From an uncultured Acidimicrobiales bacterium (GTDB lineage Bacteria; Actinomycetota; Acidimicrobiia; Acidimicrobiales; SHLQ01), in the NCBI GenBank assembly GCA_938038815.1, contig CALHTF010000114.1, positions 1-35,799 on the forward strand: a DNA stretch of 35,799 nucleotides, read 5' to 3'. Below, one piece after another: positions 8,063 to 16,297 of this stretch; the stretch's first letter is position 1, and the number at the start of each line of letters is the position of its first letter. The notes under the pieces are model-generated. The model was not told the origin of the DNA. It saw only the letters and a program-made list of their open reading frames with translations, and did not search any database. The position numbers and the translations under genes are program-made.

Positions 8063-8560
8063 CTACGGCGTGAGGTGCTGGGCGACGAATCCGCCGGGCG
8101 ACATGTCCTCGGCTACCGGAAAGTCTTGGTCGCCAATCGTGAAGCCGTTGCGGGCGCCGGTAGTCACGTGATCGATCCGAAAGTCGCCGGCGTCGCAGCG
8201 GGTGGCCGGAGTGGCCGAACCAATCGACGTAACCGGTTGGGTTCGACCGGGCGCATCGGAACCTTGAATGAGCACCTCAACGCCGGGGGTCTCGGCGGAG
8301 ATGACGTCGCCAGCGGCGCTATTGGAGACCATTAGCGTGGTCGATTCCCGCACGTCGGTGGCAAAGACTCGCGATGGTTCAGACTGACCCTCGACGTCGA
8401 CGTAGAAGCCAAACAGACCGTCGCGCACCTCGAAGTACACCGATCGCTCATCGCTCACCGCAAACGAGTCGCACCGGTGCGCTCCTGTGGATGCCGCCTC
8501 ACCGCACGAGGCGGTGAGCAGAATCGCGGCGATCGCAAAGGCCGACCGACGGGGGAGCAC
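8063..8560 (-). CDS. Small secreted lipoprotein, unknown function
   Basis: A 165-residue protein with a lipoprotein signal: n-region LPRRS, hydrophobic AFAIAAILL and lipobox LTAS-C with Cys at residue 19. The mature part has two further Cys (HRCDSF and TRCDAGD) that may pair, and looks like a small beta-rich domain. I recognise no family. GTG 8560 is chosen because it gives a compact standard signal peptide and avoids overlap with the upstream gene. A TTG at 8593 in the same frame would add 11 residues and overlap that gene by 17 bp. It is the last gene of a - strand unit and converges on the DsbA-like gene. Confidence 0.7.
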   Translation of the reverse strand: MLPRRSAFAIAAILLTASCGEAASTGAHRCDSFAVSDERSVYFEVRDGLFGFYVDVEGQSEPSRVFATDVRESTTLMVSNSAAGDVISAETPGVEVLIQGSDAPGRTQPVTSIGSATPATRCDAGDFRIDHVTTGARNGFTIGDQDFPVAEDMSPGGFVAQHLTP

Positions 8561-8576
8561 GGGTGTTACTCGGGGG

Positions 8577-9059
8577 TTAGCGGCGGGCCGCAAGGCGGCA
8601 GCGGAACGCTTGCCAGCGAGTCATTGGTTGCGCCGGGCGAACACCGATGGCTTCGAGGTTGCGATTCACTTCGGCATCGTCGTAGATGCTGAGCGAAAAC
8701 GCTCTGACGTCGTCCCAGGTGATGTCGGGGCCATCGCCCGCAGCGGCGATGGGCAGGTCCCACATTTCGAGCGGAACGCCGCCGGCCACCAGAGTCCGCA
8801 AGTTTTCAGTGGTGGTGGGCTTGAGGGCCAACAGTGAACACGTGGAGCATCGAAACCGGAAGGCGACGGTTTGGTCGGTCCGACAAACTCGGGCGACGAC
8901 ATCGCCGACGGGCACATCACCACACGAGGGACACGTGGCGCGAACCACCACTTCCGGTTGGGCGAGATGCCCAGGCTCGGCTGGCTCGGCGTCAACACTG
9001 TCGTCAAGGTAGTCGTCGTCGGCAAAGTAGTCGGAATGGCGTGGCGGCTGGTGGTCCAT
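8577..9059 (-). CDS. Zinc-ribbon hypothetical protein
   Basis: A 160-residue protein with an acidic N-terminal tail (DYFADDDYLDDSVDAE) and then a likely zinc ribbon: CPSCGD at about residues 43-48 pairs with FRCSTCS at about 69-75. The remainder (about residues 80-160) is a short alpha/beta tail ending in a basic RWQAFRCRLAARR. No family is recognised. It lies between the ferredoxin gene (90 bp upstream) and the lipoprotein gene (16 bp downstream) on the - strand. A regulatory or nucleic-acid-binding role is possible but unsupported. Confidence 0.65.
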   Translation of the reverse strand: MDHQPPRHSDYFADDDYLDDSVDAEPAEPGHLAQPEVVVRATCPSCGDVPVGDVVARVCRTDQTVAFRFRCSTCSLLALKPTTTENLRTLVAGGVPLEMWDLPIAAAGDGPDITWDDVRAFSLSIYDDAEVNRNLEAIGVRPAQPMTRWQAFRCRLAARR

Positions 9060-9149
9060 TGCGTCTCTGCGTCTCCAGGGCTTGGCGGTGGCCTCGTACC
9101 CTGCCGACGCACCAAAGACACAGAAAGTCGCGAAGAATCCGGGTGAGCG

Positions 9150-9347
9150 TTACTCGGTAACCAACTCGATGGCGTACTCGGGGCAGTTGTCGGCGGCGAG
9201 TTGCGCCTTTTCTTCGAGTTCGGCCGGGATCTCACCGTCGATTCGCAAGATGGCGTACCCCTCGTCGTCGACATCGAACAGTTCGGGGGCCAGCATGTAG
9301 CAGCGGTTATGGCCCTGGCAGGCTTCGCGGTTGTACGTGATCTTCAT
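9150..9347 (-). CDS. Small P450-associated ferredoxin
   Basis: A 65-residue ferredoxin of the actinobacterial type that reduces cytochrome P450. Cluster ligands are in CQGHNRCYMLAPELF and NCPEYAI. His replaces the second Cys of the usual C-x2-C-x2-C (C-x2-H-x2-C), a pattern associated with a 3Fe-4S (or unusual 4Fe-4S) cluster. The family pairs with a neighbouring P450, and the gene starts 9 nt after the P450 stop. The companion ferredoxin reductase is not in the window. Confidence 0.9.
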   Translation of the reverse strand: MKITYNREACQGHNRCYMLAPELFDVDDEGYAILRIDGEIPAELEEKAQLAADNCPEYAIELVTE

Positions 9348-9356
9348 GGCGTCAGA

Positions 9357-10592
9357 CTAGCGGTTCACGGTGTCGAGATTGATGCGAACCGGTAGCTCCC
9401 GGGGGCCGCGGATCTGACCGACCGACCACCGGACCGCATCGGGGTCGCTGAGTTCGAAGTCGGGGATGCGTTCGGTCCACGTGTCGATGGCGACCGCAAG
9501 TTCCATACGGGCCAGGTTCGACCCCAAGCACCGGTGGATCCCGAGGCCAAAGGCGCCGTGGCGGTTCTGTTGGCGATCGATGATGAACTTGTCGGCATCA
9601 TCGAACGCTTCGGGGTCGCGGTTAGCGGCGGGGAAGGGGAGCAGAAGCCAGTCGCCTGCTTTGACCGGGCAACCCCCGAGTTCGTGATCGGTGACGGCGA
9701 TACGGGCCATGGTCACCGGGGCATAGAACCGCAAGAACTCCTCGATGGCGAACAGCCGAATCTCGGGTTCGTTGGTATAGCGGGCCCGATCTTCGGGGTG
9801 GCTGGCCAGATGCCAGAGCGCCGCCCCGATCGAGGACCAGGTGGTGTCGATACCGGCGATAAGGAGCAAGGCGATGGTGCCCCGCACGTGTTCGTCGAGC
9901 AGCGGCGTACCTTCGATATCGGCCTGGGTCAGGTGATCGATCAAGTCGCCTTCGCCGGGCGGTTTGGGGTTTGCCCGGTGTTCGGCGATCGCCGCGTCGA
10001 GGTACTCGTCGAAGGAACCTCCACCGTCTTCATCGACGGTGTCGGCGCCCGGCGTTTCGATGATCTGATGAATGAAGCGGCGAAACTTGTCGCCGTCGGT
10101 CTCGGGCACGCCAAGCATCTTGGCGATGATCCGCACCGGAATGTGCTGGGCGTACTCGGTCGCCGCGTCGGTCAGGTCTGAGCCGCTCGCCAAGATGTCG
10201 TCGATCAGACCGTTGCAGCAGTCGCGGGTGTATTGCTCAAGCGCCTTGACCGGCTTGGGCGCAAACGGCTCAAGCAGCAACCGCCGAGCGATCGCATGAA
10301 ATGGCGGATCGGAGGTGATTGGCGGCGCGAACCCCATCGGAGCGGGGATCTCGGGCTTGTTCTCGGACACCACGACGCCCATCGACGTGTAGTTCTCGGT
10401 GTCGTGGGCGATCGCCGACACGGCTTCGTGGGTTACCGGCAACCAGGTGCCGCCAAAGCGTTCGGTATGAGCGACCGGGCACGTCGCTCGTAACTCGTCC
10501 CAGATCTCGGGCGCGTTCTGGCCGTAGTCGGGGTGCGTGTGGTCGAAGTCGGTGGCCCAATCGACTACTGGCGGACGTTCGGTGTTGGACAT
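9357..10592 (-). CDS. Cytochrome P450
   Basis: A 411-residue soluble bacterial P450 that hydroxylates an organic substrate using O2 and electrons from the adjacent ferredoxin. The I-helix motif is LLIAGIDTTWSS, the K-helix ExxR is EEFLR, and the haem loop is FGLGIHRCLGSNLA with thiolate Cys at about residue 355. Length and motifs are complete. It resembles actinobacterial CYP families acting on terpenes, sterols or fatty acids, but I do not assign one. It follows the Baeyer-Villiger-type monooxygenase by 73 bp and precedes its ferredoxin by 9 bp, making a probable oxidative operon. Confidence 0.95.
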   Translation of the reverse strand: MSNTERPPVVDWATDFDHTHPDYGQNAPEIWDELRATCPVAHTERFGGTWLPVTHEAVSAIAHDTENYTSMGVVVSENKPEIPAPMGFAPPITSDPPFHAIARRLLLEPFAPKPVKALEQYTRDCCNGLIDDILASGSDLTDAATEYAQHIPVRIIAKMLGVPETDGDKFRRFIHQIIETPGADTVDEDGGGSFDEYLDAAIAEHRANPKPPGEGDLIDHLTQADIEGTPLLDEHVRGTIALLLIAGIDTTWSSIGAALWHLASHPEDRARYTNEPEIRLFAIEEFLRFYAPVTMARIAVTDHELGGCPVKAGDWLLLPFPAANRDPEAFDDADKFIIDRQQNRHGAFGLGIHRCLGSNLARMELAVAIDTWTERIPDFELSDPDAVRWSVGQIRGPRELPVRINLDTVNR

Positions 10593-10665
10593 GGTGACGG
10601 CACTGTTCGGTTTGACGGTGTGTGGCGGACGGTGTTTGGGAGAGCGGGGGGCGAGCGGCGTGAGC

Positions 10666-12141
10666 CTACGAGAAGATCATGACGCCGTCGTCGATCTTGC
10701 CTTTTCTGAATAGTTTCTTGTCGGCGCTATAGCGCTGGGTGTTGAGCCACGGCGCCCGATCCCCCTGCTTTGGCAGCATCGGCATCATGCGCTGCATATA
10801 CCCCGACGAGAAGTCGTCGATCCACGGGCGTTTCGGCATGTCGCGGTCGGATTTGCGGAGTCGAGGAGTGGCCTCGGTCGTACCGGTTTCGGTCATGTGG
10901 TTGAGAATCCGGCATACGTATTCACACGTGAGATCGGCCCGCAGGGTCCATGAGGCGTTGATGTAGCCAAATGACGACGCCAGGTTCGGCACGTCGGAGT
11001 AAGCGAGGCCTTTGTAGGTCCAGGTTTGGGCAAAGTCGACCGGTTCCTCGTCGACCACGAACGACATGTCGCCGAGTGTGACCAACTCGAGGCCGGTCGC
11101 GGTGACGATGATGTCGGCATCGAGATGCTCGCCGGAGGTAAGGGCAACCCCGGTTTCGGTGAACCGTTCGATCGTGTCGGTGACCACCGATGCCTTGCCC
11201 GACTTGATCGATTCGAACAGATCGCCGTTGGGTACCAGACACAGCCGTTGGTCCCACGGGTTGTAGGTGGGGGTGAAGTGTTCGTCGACCATCTGGTCGC
11301 CCAACTCTTCGCGCACCAGTCCCAAAAGGTGATCCTTCACCTTGTCGGGGTCGGTGCGGGTGCGCTTGTAGATCATTTCGCCCCGCGCCGTGTTCTTGCG
11401 GCGGGTCAGGTCGTAGGCGACCCGCTCGGGCAGGACCTTGCGCAGGCCAATGGCGATCGGATCGTGGTCGGGAGCGGCGACCATGTAGGTCGGCGACCGC
11501 TGCAACATCGTGATGTGCTTGGTGTCGTCGGCCATCGCCGGAACTAGGGTGACCGCCGTTGCGCCCGAGCCGATCACCACCACGTTTTTTTCGGTGTAGT
11601 CGAGATCATCGGGCCATTTTTGCGGGTGCACGATCTCGCCGGCGAAGTCACCCGATCCGACAAACTCGGGAGTATGGCCGCCCCGGTAGCTGTAATACCC
11701 CGAGCACATAAAGAGGTACTCACACGTCATGGTGGTCGAGTCGCCGGTGTCGGGATGGTCGATGGTGAGCGTCCAACGCGAATCAGTGCTGGTCCACCGT
11801 GCCTCGCTCACCTGCGAGTTGTAGCGGATGTGCTCGTCGATGCCGTACTTGCTCGCCGTGTTGCGCACGTACTTGAGAATCGACGGCCCGTCGGCGATCG
11901 ACTTCGGGTCAGTCCATGGCTCAAAGCTGTACCCCAACGTGTGCATGTCGCTGTCGGAGCGGATGCCCGGGTACCGAAACAGGTCCCACGTGCCGCCGAG
12001 GTCGCCGCGGCCTTCAAGGATCGCGTAGGTGCGGTCGGGGCAATAGGTGGTCAGGTGGTAGCCCGCGCCGATTCCTGACAGGCCAGCGCCCACCACCAAG
12101 ACGTCGAAATGTTCGGGTTCGCTCGCAGAGTGTTCAGCCAC
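10666..12141 (-). CDS. Flavin-containing monooxygenase with Baeyer-Villiger fingerprint
   Basis: A 491-residue FAD/NADPH monooxygenase of the FMO/BVMO class. The N-terminal FAD motif is VVGAGLSGIG (about residues 16-25). The fingerprint F-x-G-x3-H-x3-W-P is present as FAGEIVHPQKWP (His at about 172), followed by the NADPH motif VVIGSGATAVTL and the ATGLE segment. Substrates of the class are ketones (to esters or lactones) or soft nucleophiles. GTG 12141 is chosen because the FAD domain begins 9 residues later; the frame runs upstream to 12378 only by passing into the divergent gene. The gene is followed by the P450 and ferredoxin, suggesting sequential oxidation of one alicyclic or terpenoid compound. 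Confidence 0.9.
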   Translation of the reverse strand: MAEHSASEPEHFDVLVVGAGLSGIGAGYHLTTYCPDRTYAILEGRGDLGGTWDLFRYPGIRSDSDMHTLGYSFEPWTDPKSIADGPSILKYVRNTASKYGIDEHIRYNSQVSEARWTSTDSRWTLTIDHPDTGDSTTMTCEYLFMCSGYYSYRGGHTPEFVGSGDFAGEIVHPQKWPDDLDYTEKNVVVIGSGATAVTLVPAMADDTKHITMLQRSPTYMVAAPDHDPIAIGLRKVLPERVAYDLTRRKNTARGEMIYKRTRTDPDKVKDHLLGLVREELGDQMVDEHFTPTYNPWDQRLCLVPNGDLFESIKSGKASVVTDTIERFTETGVALTSGEHLDADIIVTATGLELVTLGDMSFVVDEEPVDFAQTWTYKGLAYSDVPNLASSFGYINASWTLRADLTCEYVCRILNHMTETGTTEATPRLRKSDRDMPKRPWIDDFSSGYMQRMMPMLPKQGDRAPWLNTQRYSADKKLFRKGKIDDGVMIFS

Positions 12142-12209
12142 GTCGCCGAGCGTAGTGGCGGGCCCCAAAGACTCCCTACTTTCGCTTCTTTCGAACCACC
12201 GGCGTTCAG

Positions 12210-12215
12210 TATCCT
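12210..12215 (+). promoter_or_regulatory. Candidate -10 hexamer TATCCT in the divergent promoter region
   Basis: TATCCT ends 8 nt before ATG 12224, suggesting a leaderless mRNA for the methyltransferase gene. The surrounding ATCCTTAGA recurs in front of the gene at 17310. The 82-bp gap also has to hold the promoter of the leftward monooxygenase gene. Confidence 0.4.
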
Positions 12216-12223
12216 TAGAACGT

Positions 12224-13183
12224 ATGACCAGTGATACCTCCGCCGCCCCCACCCCCTCCCACGGATACCGCCTGACCGAGCGCCTCGCCGCCGGCGAGCT
12301 CGTGTTACTCGATGGCGGAACCGGCACCGAACTTGAACGAGCGGGCGTTCCGATGCGCGAAGGCGCATGGTGCGGCACGACGGCGTTGGAGTTTGCGGCC
12401 GAAACCCAGCGGGTGCACGAGATTCAGATCGAGGCGGGCGCCGAGGTCATCACCGCCAACGCCTATGCGTCGTCGAAGCACCTGCTCGAATCGGTCGATA
12501 TGGGCCATGAGTTTGCCGCCATCAACGAAGCGGCGGTCAAAAACGCCATCCGGGCCCGCGAGGTCACCGGCACCCAAGAGCGTGTGGCGGTCGCCGGATC
12601 GATCTCGACCACCGAGATGTTTGGCGAGAAGCCGCCGATCGATGTGGCGCGAGCCAACTATCTCGAGCAGGCCAAAATTCAGGCCGACTCCGGGGCCGAG
12701 CTGATCATGCTCGAAATGATGCGCGACATCGAGCACACCGCAGCGGCGATCGACGGCGTGCTCGCCACCCGCTTGCCGGTATGGGTCGGGTACAGCTGCT
12801 TCCTCGCCGGTCCCGAAGACGCCGACGTGGCCGAACCGGGCACCCCGCTGCTGTTCCACCGCCAGCACACCTTGGCCGATGCGCTCGATGCCTTGGCCCC
12901 GTACGGTGACCAGATCGGTGCGGTGTCGATCATGCACAGCGAGTCGAACATCATCGATTCGTGTATCGATGTGCTCGACGACCACTGGCATGGCCCGGTT
13001 GGGGTGTACGCCCAAACCGGCACCTTCAACCCGCCGAACTGGGTGTTCATCGACACCATTACGCCGGCCGACTACACGACCGCTTGTCAACGATGGGTCG
13101 AACGAGGCGTGCAGCTGATCGGCGGATGCTGCGGGATTGGCCCCGAACACATCACCGACCTCGCCGCCAACCTGTCCGGGTAA
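12224..13183 (+). CDS. Homocysteine S-methyltransferase family protein
   Basis: A 319-residue zinc-dependent homocysteine S-methyltransferase-domain protein. The family moves a methyl group from betaine, S-methylmethionine or dimethylsulfonium compounds to homocysteine, giving methionine. LLDGGTGTELERAGV opens the barrel, TANAYASSKH follows, and the zinc ligands are C192 (VGYSCF) and C302/C303 (GGCCGIG). There is no B12-binding domain, so it is of the BHMT/MmuM type rather than MetH. The start at 12224 is supported by the promoter-like hexamer; the same frame extends upstream into the divergent promoter. With the dimethylglycine-dehydrogenase-like gene 7 kb away it could belong to betaine demethylation, but the two are not adjacent. 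Confidence 0.88.
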   Translation: MTSDTSAAPTPSHGYRLTERLAAGELVLLDGGTGTELERAGVPMREGAWCGTTALEFAAETQRVHEIQIEAGAEVITANAYASSKHLLESVDMGHEFAAINEAAVKNAIRAREVTGTQERVAVAGSISTTEMFGEKPPIDVARANYLEQAKIQADSGAELIMLEMMRDIEHTAAAIDGVLATRLPVWVGYSCFLAGPEDADVAEPGTPLLFHRQHTLADALDALAPYGDQIGAVSIMHSESNIIDSCIDVLDDHWHGPVGVYAQTGTFNPPNWVFIDTITPADYTTACQRWVERGVQLIGGCCGIGPEHITDLAANLSG

Positions 13184-13202
13184 CCGCTGCTGGTTGCGGT
13201 TA
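13181..13202. terminator. Bidirectional hairpin formed by the two convergent stop codons
   Basis: TAACCGC (13181-13187) pairs perfectly with GCGGTTA (13196-13202) around the loop TGCTGGTT. The left arm starts with the TAA stop of the + gene, and the right arm ends with the complement of the TAA stop of the - gene. A short shared terminator is plausible; no U-tract is seen. Confidence 0.5.
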
Positions 13203-14462
13203 GCTCTCGGCGCACTCCGGGTGAAGTTCGAGGGCCAGGTCGGGCAAGGTCTGAATGCGTTCGTCCTCGGGTAGATCACTGAAGTAGCCGGTTTGGGCCA
13301 GCTGATCGATCTCGTCGTCGGTCAGCACATCGATCAGACACGCCGCCACATCGACCCCGAGGAACGCCTCGAGGGTGACGGTGACGGCTTTGCGCATAAG
13401 GCCACAGCCTTCGAGAAGCTCAAAGAACACGACCTGTTCAAGGTCGTTCGGGTCTTCGACGCCGAGGTCGATGATCGACTGGATAAGGCATTCCTGATCC
13501 TCGTCGGTGAACGTAAAGATCGGCGCGATCTCGGCAATTTCGGCCGCCAAGGCGTCGCGATCGAGTCCGTTCGGGTCATTGCCGTTCGGATCAGTGCCGT
13601 TCGGGTCAGTGCCGTTCGGATCAGTGCCGTTCGGATCATTGTCGGGTTCGGCTGCCGACTCGCCGTTTTCTTCGGGTGCTCGGTACTCGACAACATCGCC
13701 TTGTTGGGTGTCGAAGGACCAACGGGTACTCAAGATGGTGAGGAACTCTTTCATCAGCACTTGGTCGATCACGAACGGATCACCGCCGTTGACCCCGTTG
13801 GTGGTGATCAACAGCCCGACCGACCCATCGCGGGTGGCGGCCGACGGTCGATCGCGTTCGCCGACGATCCCTTGGTCGCCAACATCGAGTGGGAGGGTGC
13901 CGCGAGCGTCGCTCACCAGGAATCCCCAGTCGAGGTCGCGTTCGACGGTTCGGGGCGAGATGAAACCGCGATAGGCCTCGTCGTCGACAAAGAACTCACA
14001 CGAGGGAAACGAACCGGTGCCGGCCTTGATGGTGACCCGGTCTTCGGTAAGTCCCAACACCGCCAAGATGTGTTCGGTGGGGAAGTCGTCGCAGATCATG
14101 GGGCCGGTCAGCGGGCCGGTCCACGGTTGTTCGAGGGGGCCGAATTTCTCGATCGCTTCGGCGGCGGTGATCGGTCCTGGCCTGGAGTCAGCGGGCGGGG
14201 TCTCTTCGTCGGTGGCGCCACCGTCTTCGCCTGTTTGGCCCGTATCGCTTGCTTGGTCCGTGCCGTCTGATTCGGAGGCGTCGGCGGGCTCGGTCTCAGC
14301 CTCGGCTTGGTTGGCTGTGGAGGTGCCGGGCTCCTCAACCGCCGTCGAGCCACCACAGGCGGCCGCGACCAAGCTGACCGCCAGCGCAACCGAGATGAGG
14401 TGCACAAGCGAGATGTGGGGGAACCAAGGCAGTGCGTGAGGTACGGGGCGAGGCGTCGTCAC
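13200..14462 (-). CDS. Lipoprotein with Asp-Pro-Asn-Gly-Thr repeats, unknown function
   Basis: A 420-residue exported lipoprotein. The hydrophobic segment ISVALAVSLVAAAC ends in lipobox VAAA-C at about residue 36. An acidic Ser/Thr/Glu/Asp-rich linker (about residues 40-100) follows, then a globular domain with two Cys (MICDDF and PSCEFF), then the DPNGT repeats, then a C-terminal helical domain with several Cys (DQECLIQS, LEGCGLM, AACLIDV). The C-terminal part looks like two similar helical units and may be disulfide-bonded. No family is recognised. GTG 14462 is the assumed start; GTG 14405 would give a shorter signal lacking the basic residues. It lies 22 bp after the PGT/GT4 gene on the same strand. 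Confidence 0.75.
   Translation of the reverse strand: MTTPRPVPHALPWFPHISLVHLISVALAVSLVAAACGGSTAVEEPGTSTANQAEAETEPADASESDGTDQASDTGQTGEDGGATDEETPPADSRPGPITAAEAIEKFGPLEQPWTGPLTGPMICDDFPTEHILAVLGLTEDRVTIKAGTGSFPSCEFFVDDEAYRGFISPRTVERDLDWGFLVSDARGTLPLDVGDQGIVGERDRPSAATRDGSVGLLITTNGVNGGDPFVIDQVLMKEFLTILSTRWSFDTQQGDVVEYRAPEENGESAAEPDNDPNGTDPNGTDPNGTDPNGNDPNGLDRDALAAEIAEIAPIFTFTDEDQECLIQSIIDLGVEDPNDLEQVVFFELLEGCGLMRKAVTVTLEAFLGVDVAACLIDVLTDDEIDQLAQTGYFSDLPEDERIQTLPDLALELHPECAES
13569..13643 (-). repeat. Five 15-bp tandem repeats coding DPNG(T/N) units
   Basis: Units start at 13569, 13584, 13599, 13614 and 13629, based on GTTCGG(A/G)TCA(G/T)TGCC on the + strand. They encode an Asp/Asn/Gly-rich linker of the kind that often binds Ca2+. 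The copies are nearly identical, so copy number may vary between strains. Confidence 0.85.
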
Positions 14463-14484
14463 AGGCCGCCCAGGGTACGCGTTG

Positions 14485-16269
14485 CTAGCGGGTTTGCGGC
14501 TTGTACGATTCGGCCACCAAAGCCGAATACAGCTTGCTGATCGACTGGGCGTCGCCGGTTGTTGCCACTCGGTGGCGCGCCGCCCGGTCGCGCCGCTCCT
14601 GGGTCGACCCGAGCGAGGTCGCCGACCCGACCGCCGACAACACCACTTGGTGCACACTCCGGCACACCCGGCCATCGGGGCTGGCCTCGTCGACCAAGCC
14701 GACCGCCTCGGCGCCACCAACGTCGGTGGTGAACACCGGCAGACCGGAGGCGAGGGCTTCCAGGATCGCCAAGCTAAACCCTTCGCCCTTGGAGGCCACG
14801 ACCAACGAGTCGGCCGCTTGCATCAAAAACGCCACATCGTTTCGCCACCCGAGGATCTCGATCGGTGCGGGGCCATCGACCGGGAGGTTGGTCGGGGTGG
14901 TGCCGGCACCGACCAGTACGAGGCGGTGGGTCGCGCCGACCGAGTCGGTCCATCGCTCCACCAATTCTTGCTGGTTCTTGCGCTTGGAGAACTCGCCCAC
15001 ACAGAGATGGACAACCTCGTCGCTGCTCCAGCCGTACTGGGCGCGCAGTTGCTCCCGAGCTTCGACGGTGGGGGGCTCAAACGCTTCGAGGTTGCACAGT
15101 GGAGGAACTCGTTCGTGCGACAGGGTCGGGGAGTCGGCGGCTTCGTGTTCGCTCAGGGTCAACAACAGATCGGTGCGGTAGCCCATGAGGCCTTCGGCAA
15201 ACCGAGCGAGGAACCGGGTGAGTGGCTGCTGGGTGGTGAGGTAACCCCAGCCGTGGGGTTGATAGACCACGAACGCCGGCGACGAACGGACCCGAGCGGC
15301 CACCCCGGCGAAGGTGGCGTGCGCATGGATCATGTCGATCTCGTTGTGGGCCACCAGTTGATGGATCACCGACGCGGCGCGGAAGGTGTCGAGTGGATTG
15401 CTTCGGTTCCACTCGATCCGGTGCACGTCTTTCGACCATTCTTCAAATGGCCATTCGCAGTCGGCGTTCACCAGAACGGTTTGCTCGACCCCGAGCTCGG
15501 CCAGCTCTTTGCCCAAATGGTCGACGTAGGCCGGCACGCCAGCGATCGATGGTTCGGCGACGTGGAGGACTCGAAGCGGGCGTTCGCGCTGGGCGACCGC
15601 TGGTTTACCCCGGGCGTTCTTGCGATGGGGGCGCTTGCCGGCGATGACGACCGGGATGGTACGCAACGCAATCCGCAGATCGTTCTGCCAGGTGAGATCC
15701 TCGACGTACGCTTCGTCAAGGTTTACGTGCAAGTGCACGTTGGTGTGCCGGTTGGGCGACACCTGCCAGGGGCCGGTGATGCCCGGGCGCACGGCGTGGC
15801 GCGGGTGCTCGATCAAGTCAAAGGCTTCGGCGACCTCGACCAGCTCGGGGCGAGGACCAATGAGGCTCATCTCACCCTTGAGCACGTTGAACAGCTGCGG
15901 CAGTTCGTCGAGCGACAACCGTCGAATCAACAGCCCAAATCGGGTGTGGCGGGGGTCGGCCGGGCTGGCATGGAACGCTGACGCAAGTTCGGGTGCCATG
16001 TTGGGCGCCTCGCGCATCGAGCGGAACTTGTACATCTCGAAGCTGCGTCCGCCCATAGTGATGCGCTTTTGGCGAAAGATGACCGGGCTGCCCATCGAGA
16101 GCCGCACGCCGATGGCGACCAGAAGCTGAATCGGTGCGGTCAGTACCAGCAAGAAGAGCGCGCCGAAGAAATCGATCGGCCGTTTCGCAACATCGACGTA
16201 GCGCGAAGTCTTCGTGCTTTTTCGTGCTGTTTGCTGACCGGTGACGCTGGTGCGTTTTGCGTTCCACAT
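14485..16269 (-). CDS. Fused phosphoglycosyl transferase (WcaJ/PglC type) and GT4 glycosyltransferase
   Basis: A 594-residue two-enzyme fusion. Residues about 25-220 are a bacterial sugar transferase (monotopic phosphoglycosyl transferase), which puts the first sugar-phosphate on undecaprenyl phosphate. They contain the re-entrant membrane helix DFFGALFLLVLTAPIQLLVA, MYKFRSM, the catalytic Asp-Glu pair D121-E122 in SLDELPQLFNVLKGEMSL, and IGPRPELV. Residues about 232-590 are a GT-B family 4 glycosyltransferase with RVLHVAEPSIAGV, VGEFSKRKNQ, and the E-x7-E motif E496/E504 in GEGFSLAILEALASG. ATG 16269 is chosen because AGGTGAG lies 7 nt upstream and it avoids overlap with the previous gene. 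The fusion probably starts and first extends the lipid-linked glycan. Confidence 0.92.
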   Translation of the reverse strand: MWNAKRTSVTGQQTARKSTKTSRYVDVAKRPIDFFGALFLLVLTAPIQLLVAIGVRLSMGSPVIFRQKRITMGGRSFEMYKFRSMREAPNMAPELASAFHASPADPRHTRFGLLIRRLSLDELPQLFNVLKGEMSLIGPRPELVEVAEAFDLIEHPRHAVRPGITGPWQVSPNRHTNVHLHVNLDEAYVEDLTWQNDLRIALRTIPVVIAGKRPHRKNARGKPAVAQRERPLRVLHVAEPSIAGVPAYVDHLGKELAELGVEQTVLVNADCEWPFEEWSKDVHRIEWNRSNPLDTFRAASVIHQLVAHNEIDMIHAHATFAGVAARVRSSPAFVVYQPHGWGYLTTQQPLTRFLARFAEGLMGYRTDLLLTLSEHEAADSPTLSHERVPPLCNLEAFEPPTVEAREQLRAQYGWSSDEVVHLCVGEFSKRKNQQELVERWTDSVGATHRLVLVGAGTTPTNLPVDGPAPIEILGWRNDVAFLMQAADSLVVASKGEGFSLAILEALASGLPVFTTDVGGAEAVGLVDEASPDGRVCRSVHQVVLSAVGSATSLGSTQERRDRAARHRVATTGDAQSISKLYSALVAESYKPQTR

Positions 16270-16276
16270 AGCGGCT

Positions 16277-16283
16277 CTCACCT
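16277..16283 (-). promoter_or_regulatory. Shine-Dalgarno AGGTGAG deciding the start at 16269
   Basis: Seven nt before ATG 16269 on the - strand. It favours this start over an ATG at 16353, which would overlap the preceding GT2 gene by 56 bp. Confidence 0.6.
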
Positions 16284-16297
16284 GGGTCAAATGTGCC

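Noticed and set aside
12142..12378. Longer N-terminus for the flavin monooxygenase (ATG-type start at 12378)
   Set aside because: It would run through the divergent promoter and into the opposing gene, and the added residues are low-complexity; GTG 12141 fits the FAD domain.
12305..13279. Long - strand open frame of 324 codons
   Set aside because: Antisense to the homocysteine S-methyltransferase-like gene with intact zinc ligands.
13569..13643. Regular 15-bp repeats as a possible CRISPR or att site
   Set aside because: Units are contiguous, in frame and coding; there are no spacers.
13293..14270. Long + strand open frame of 325 codons with GTD/VRV-like repeats
   Set aside because: Shadow of the lipoprotein's DPNGT repeats; the - strand frame has a lipobox signal peptide.
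14482..15981. Long + strand open frame of 499 codons
   Set aside because: It lies opposite the PGT/GT4 gene, whose domains are unmistakable; the + frame has no recognisable motif and is a GC-rich shadow.
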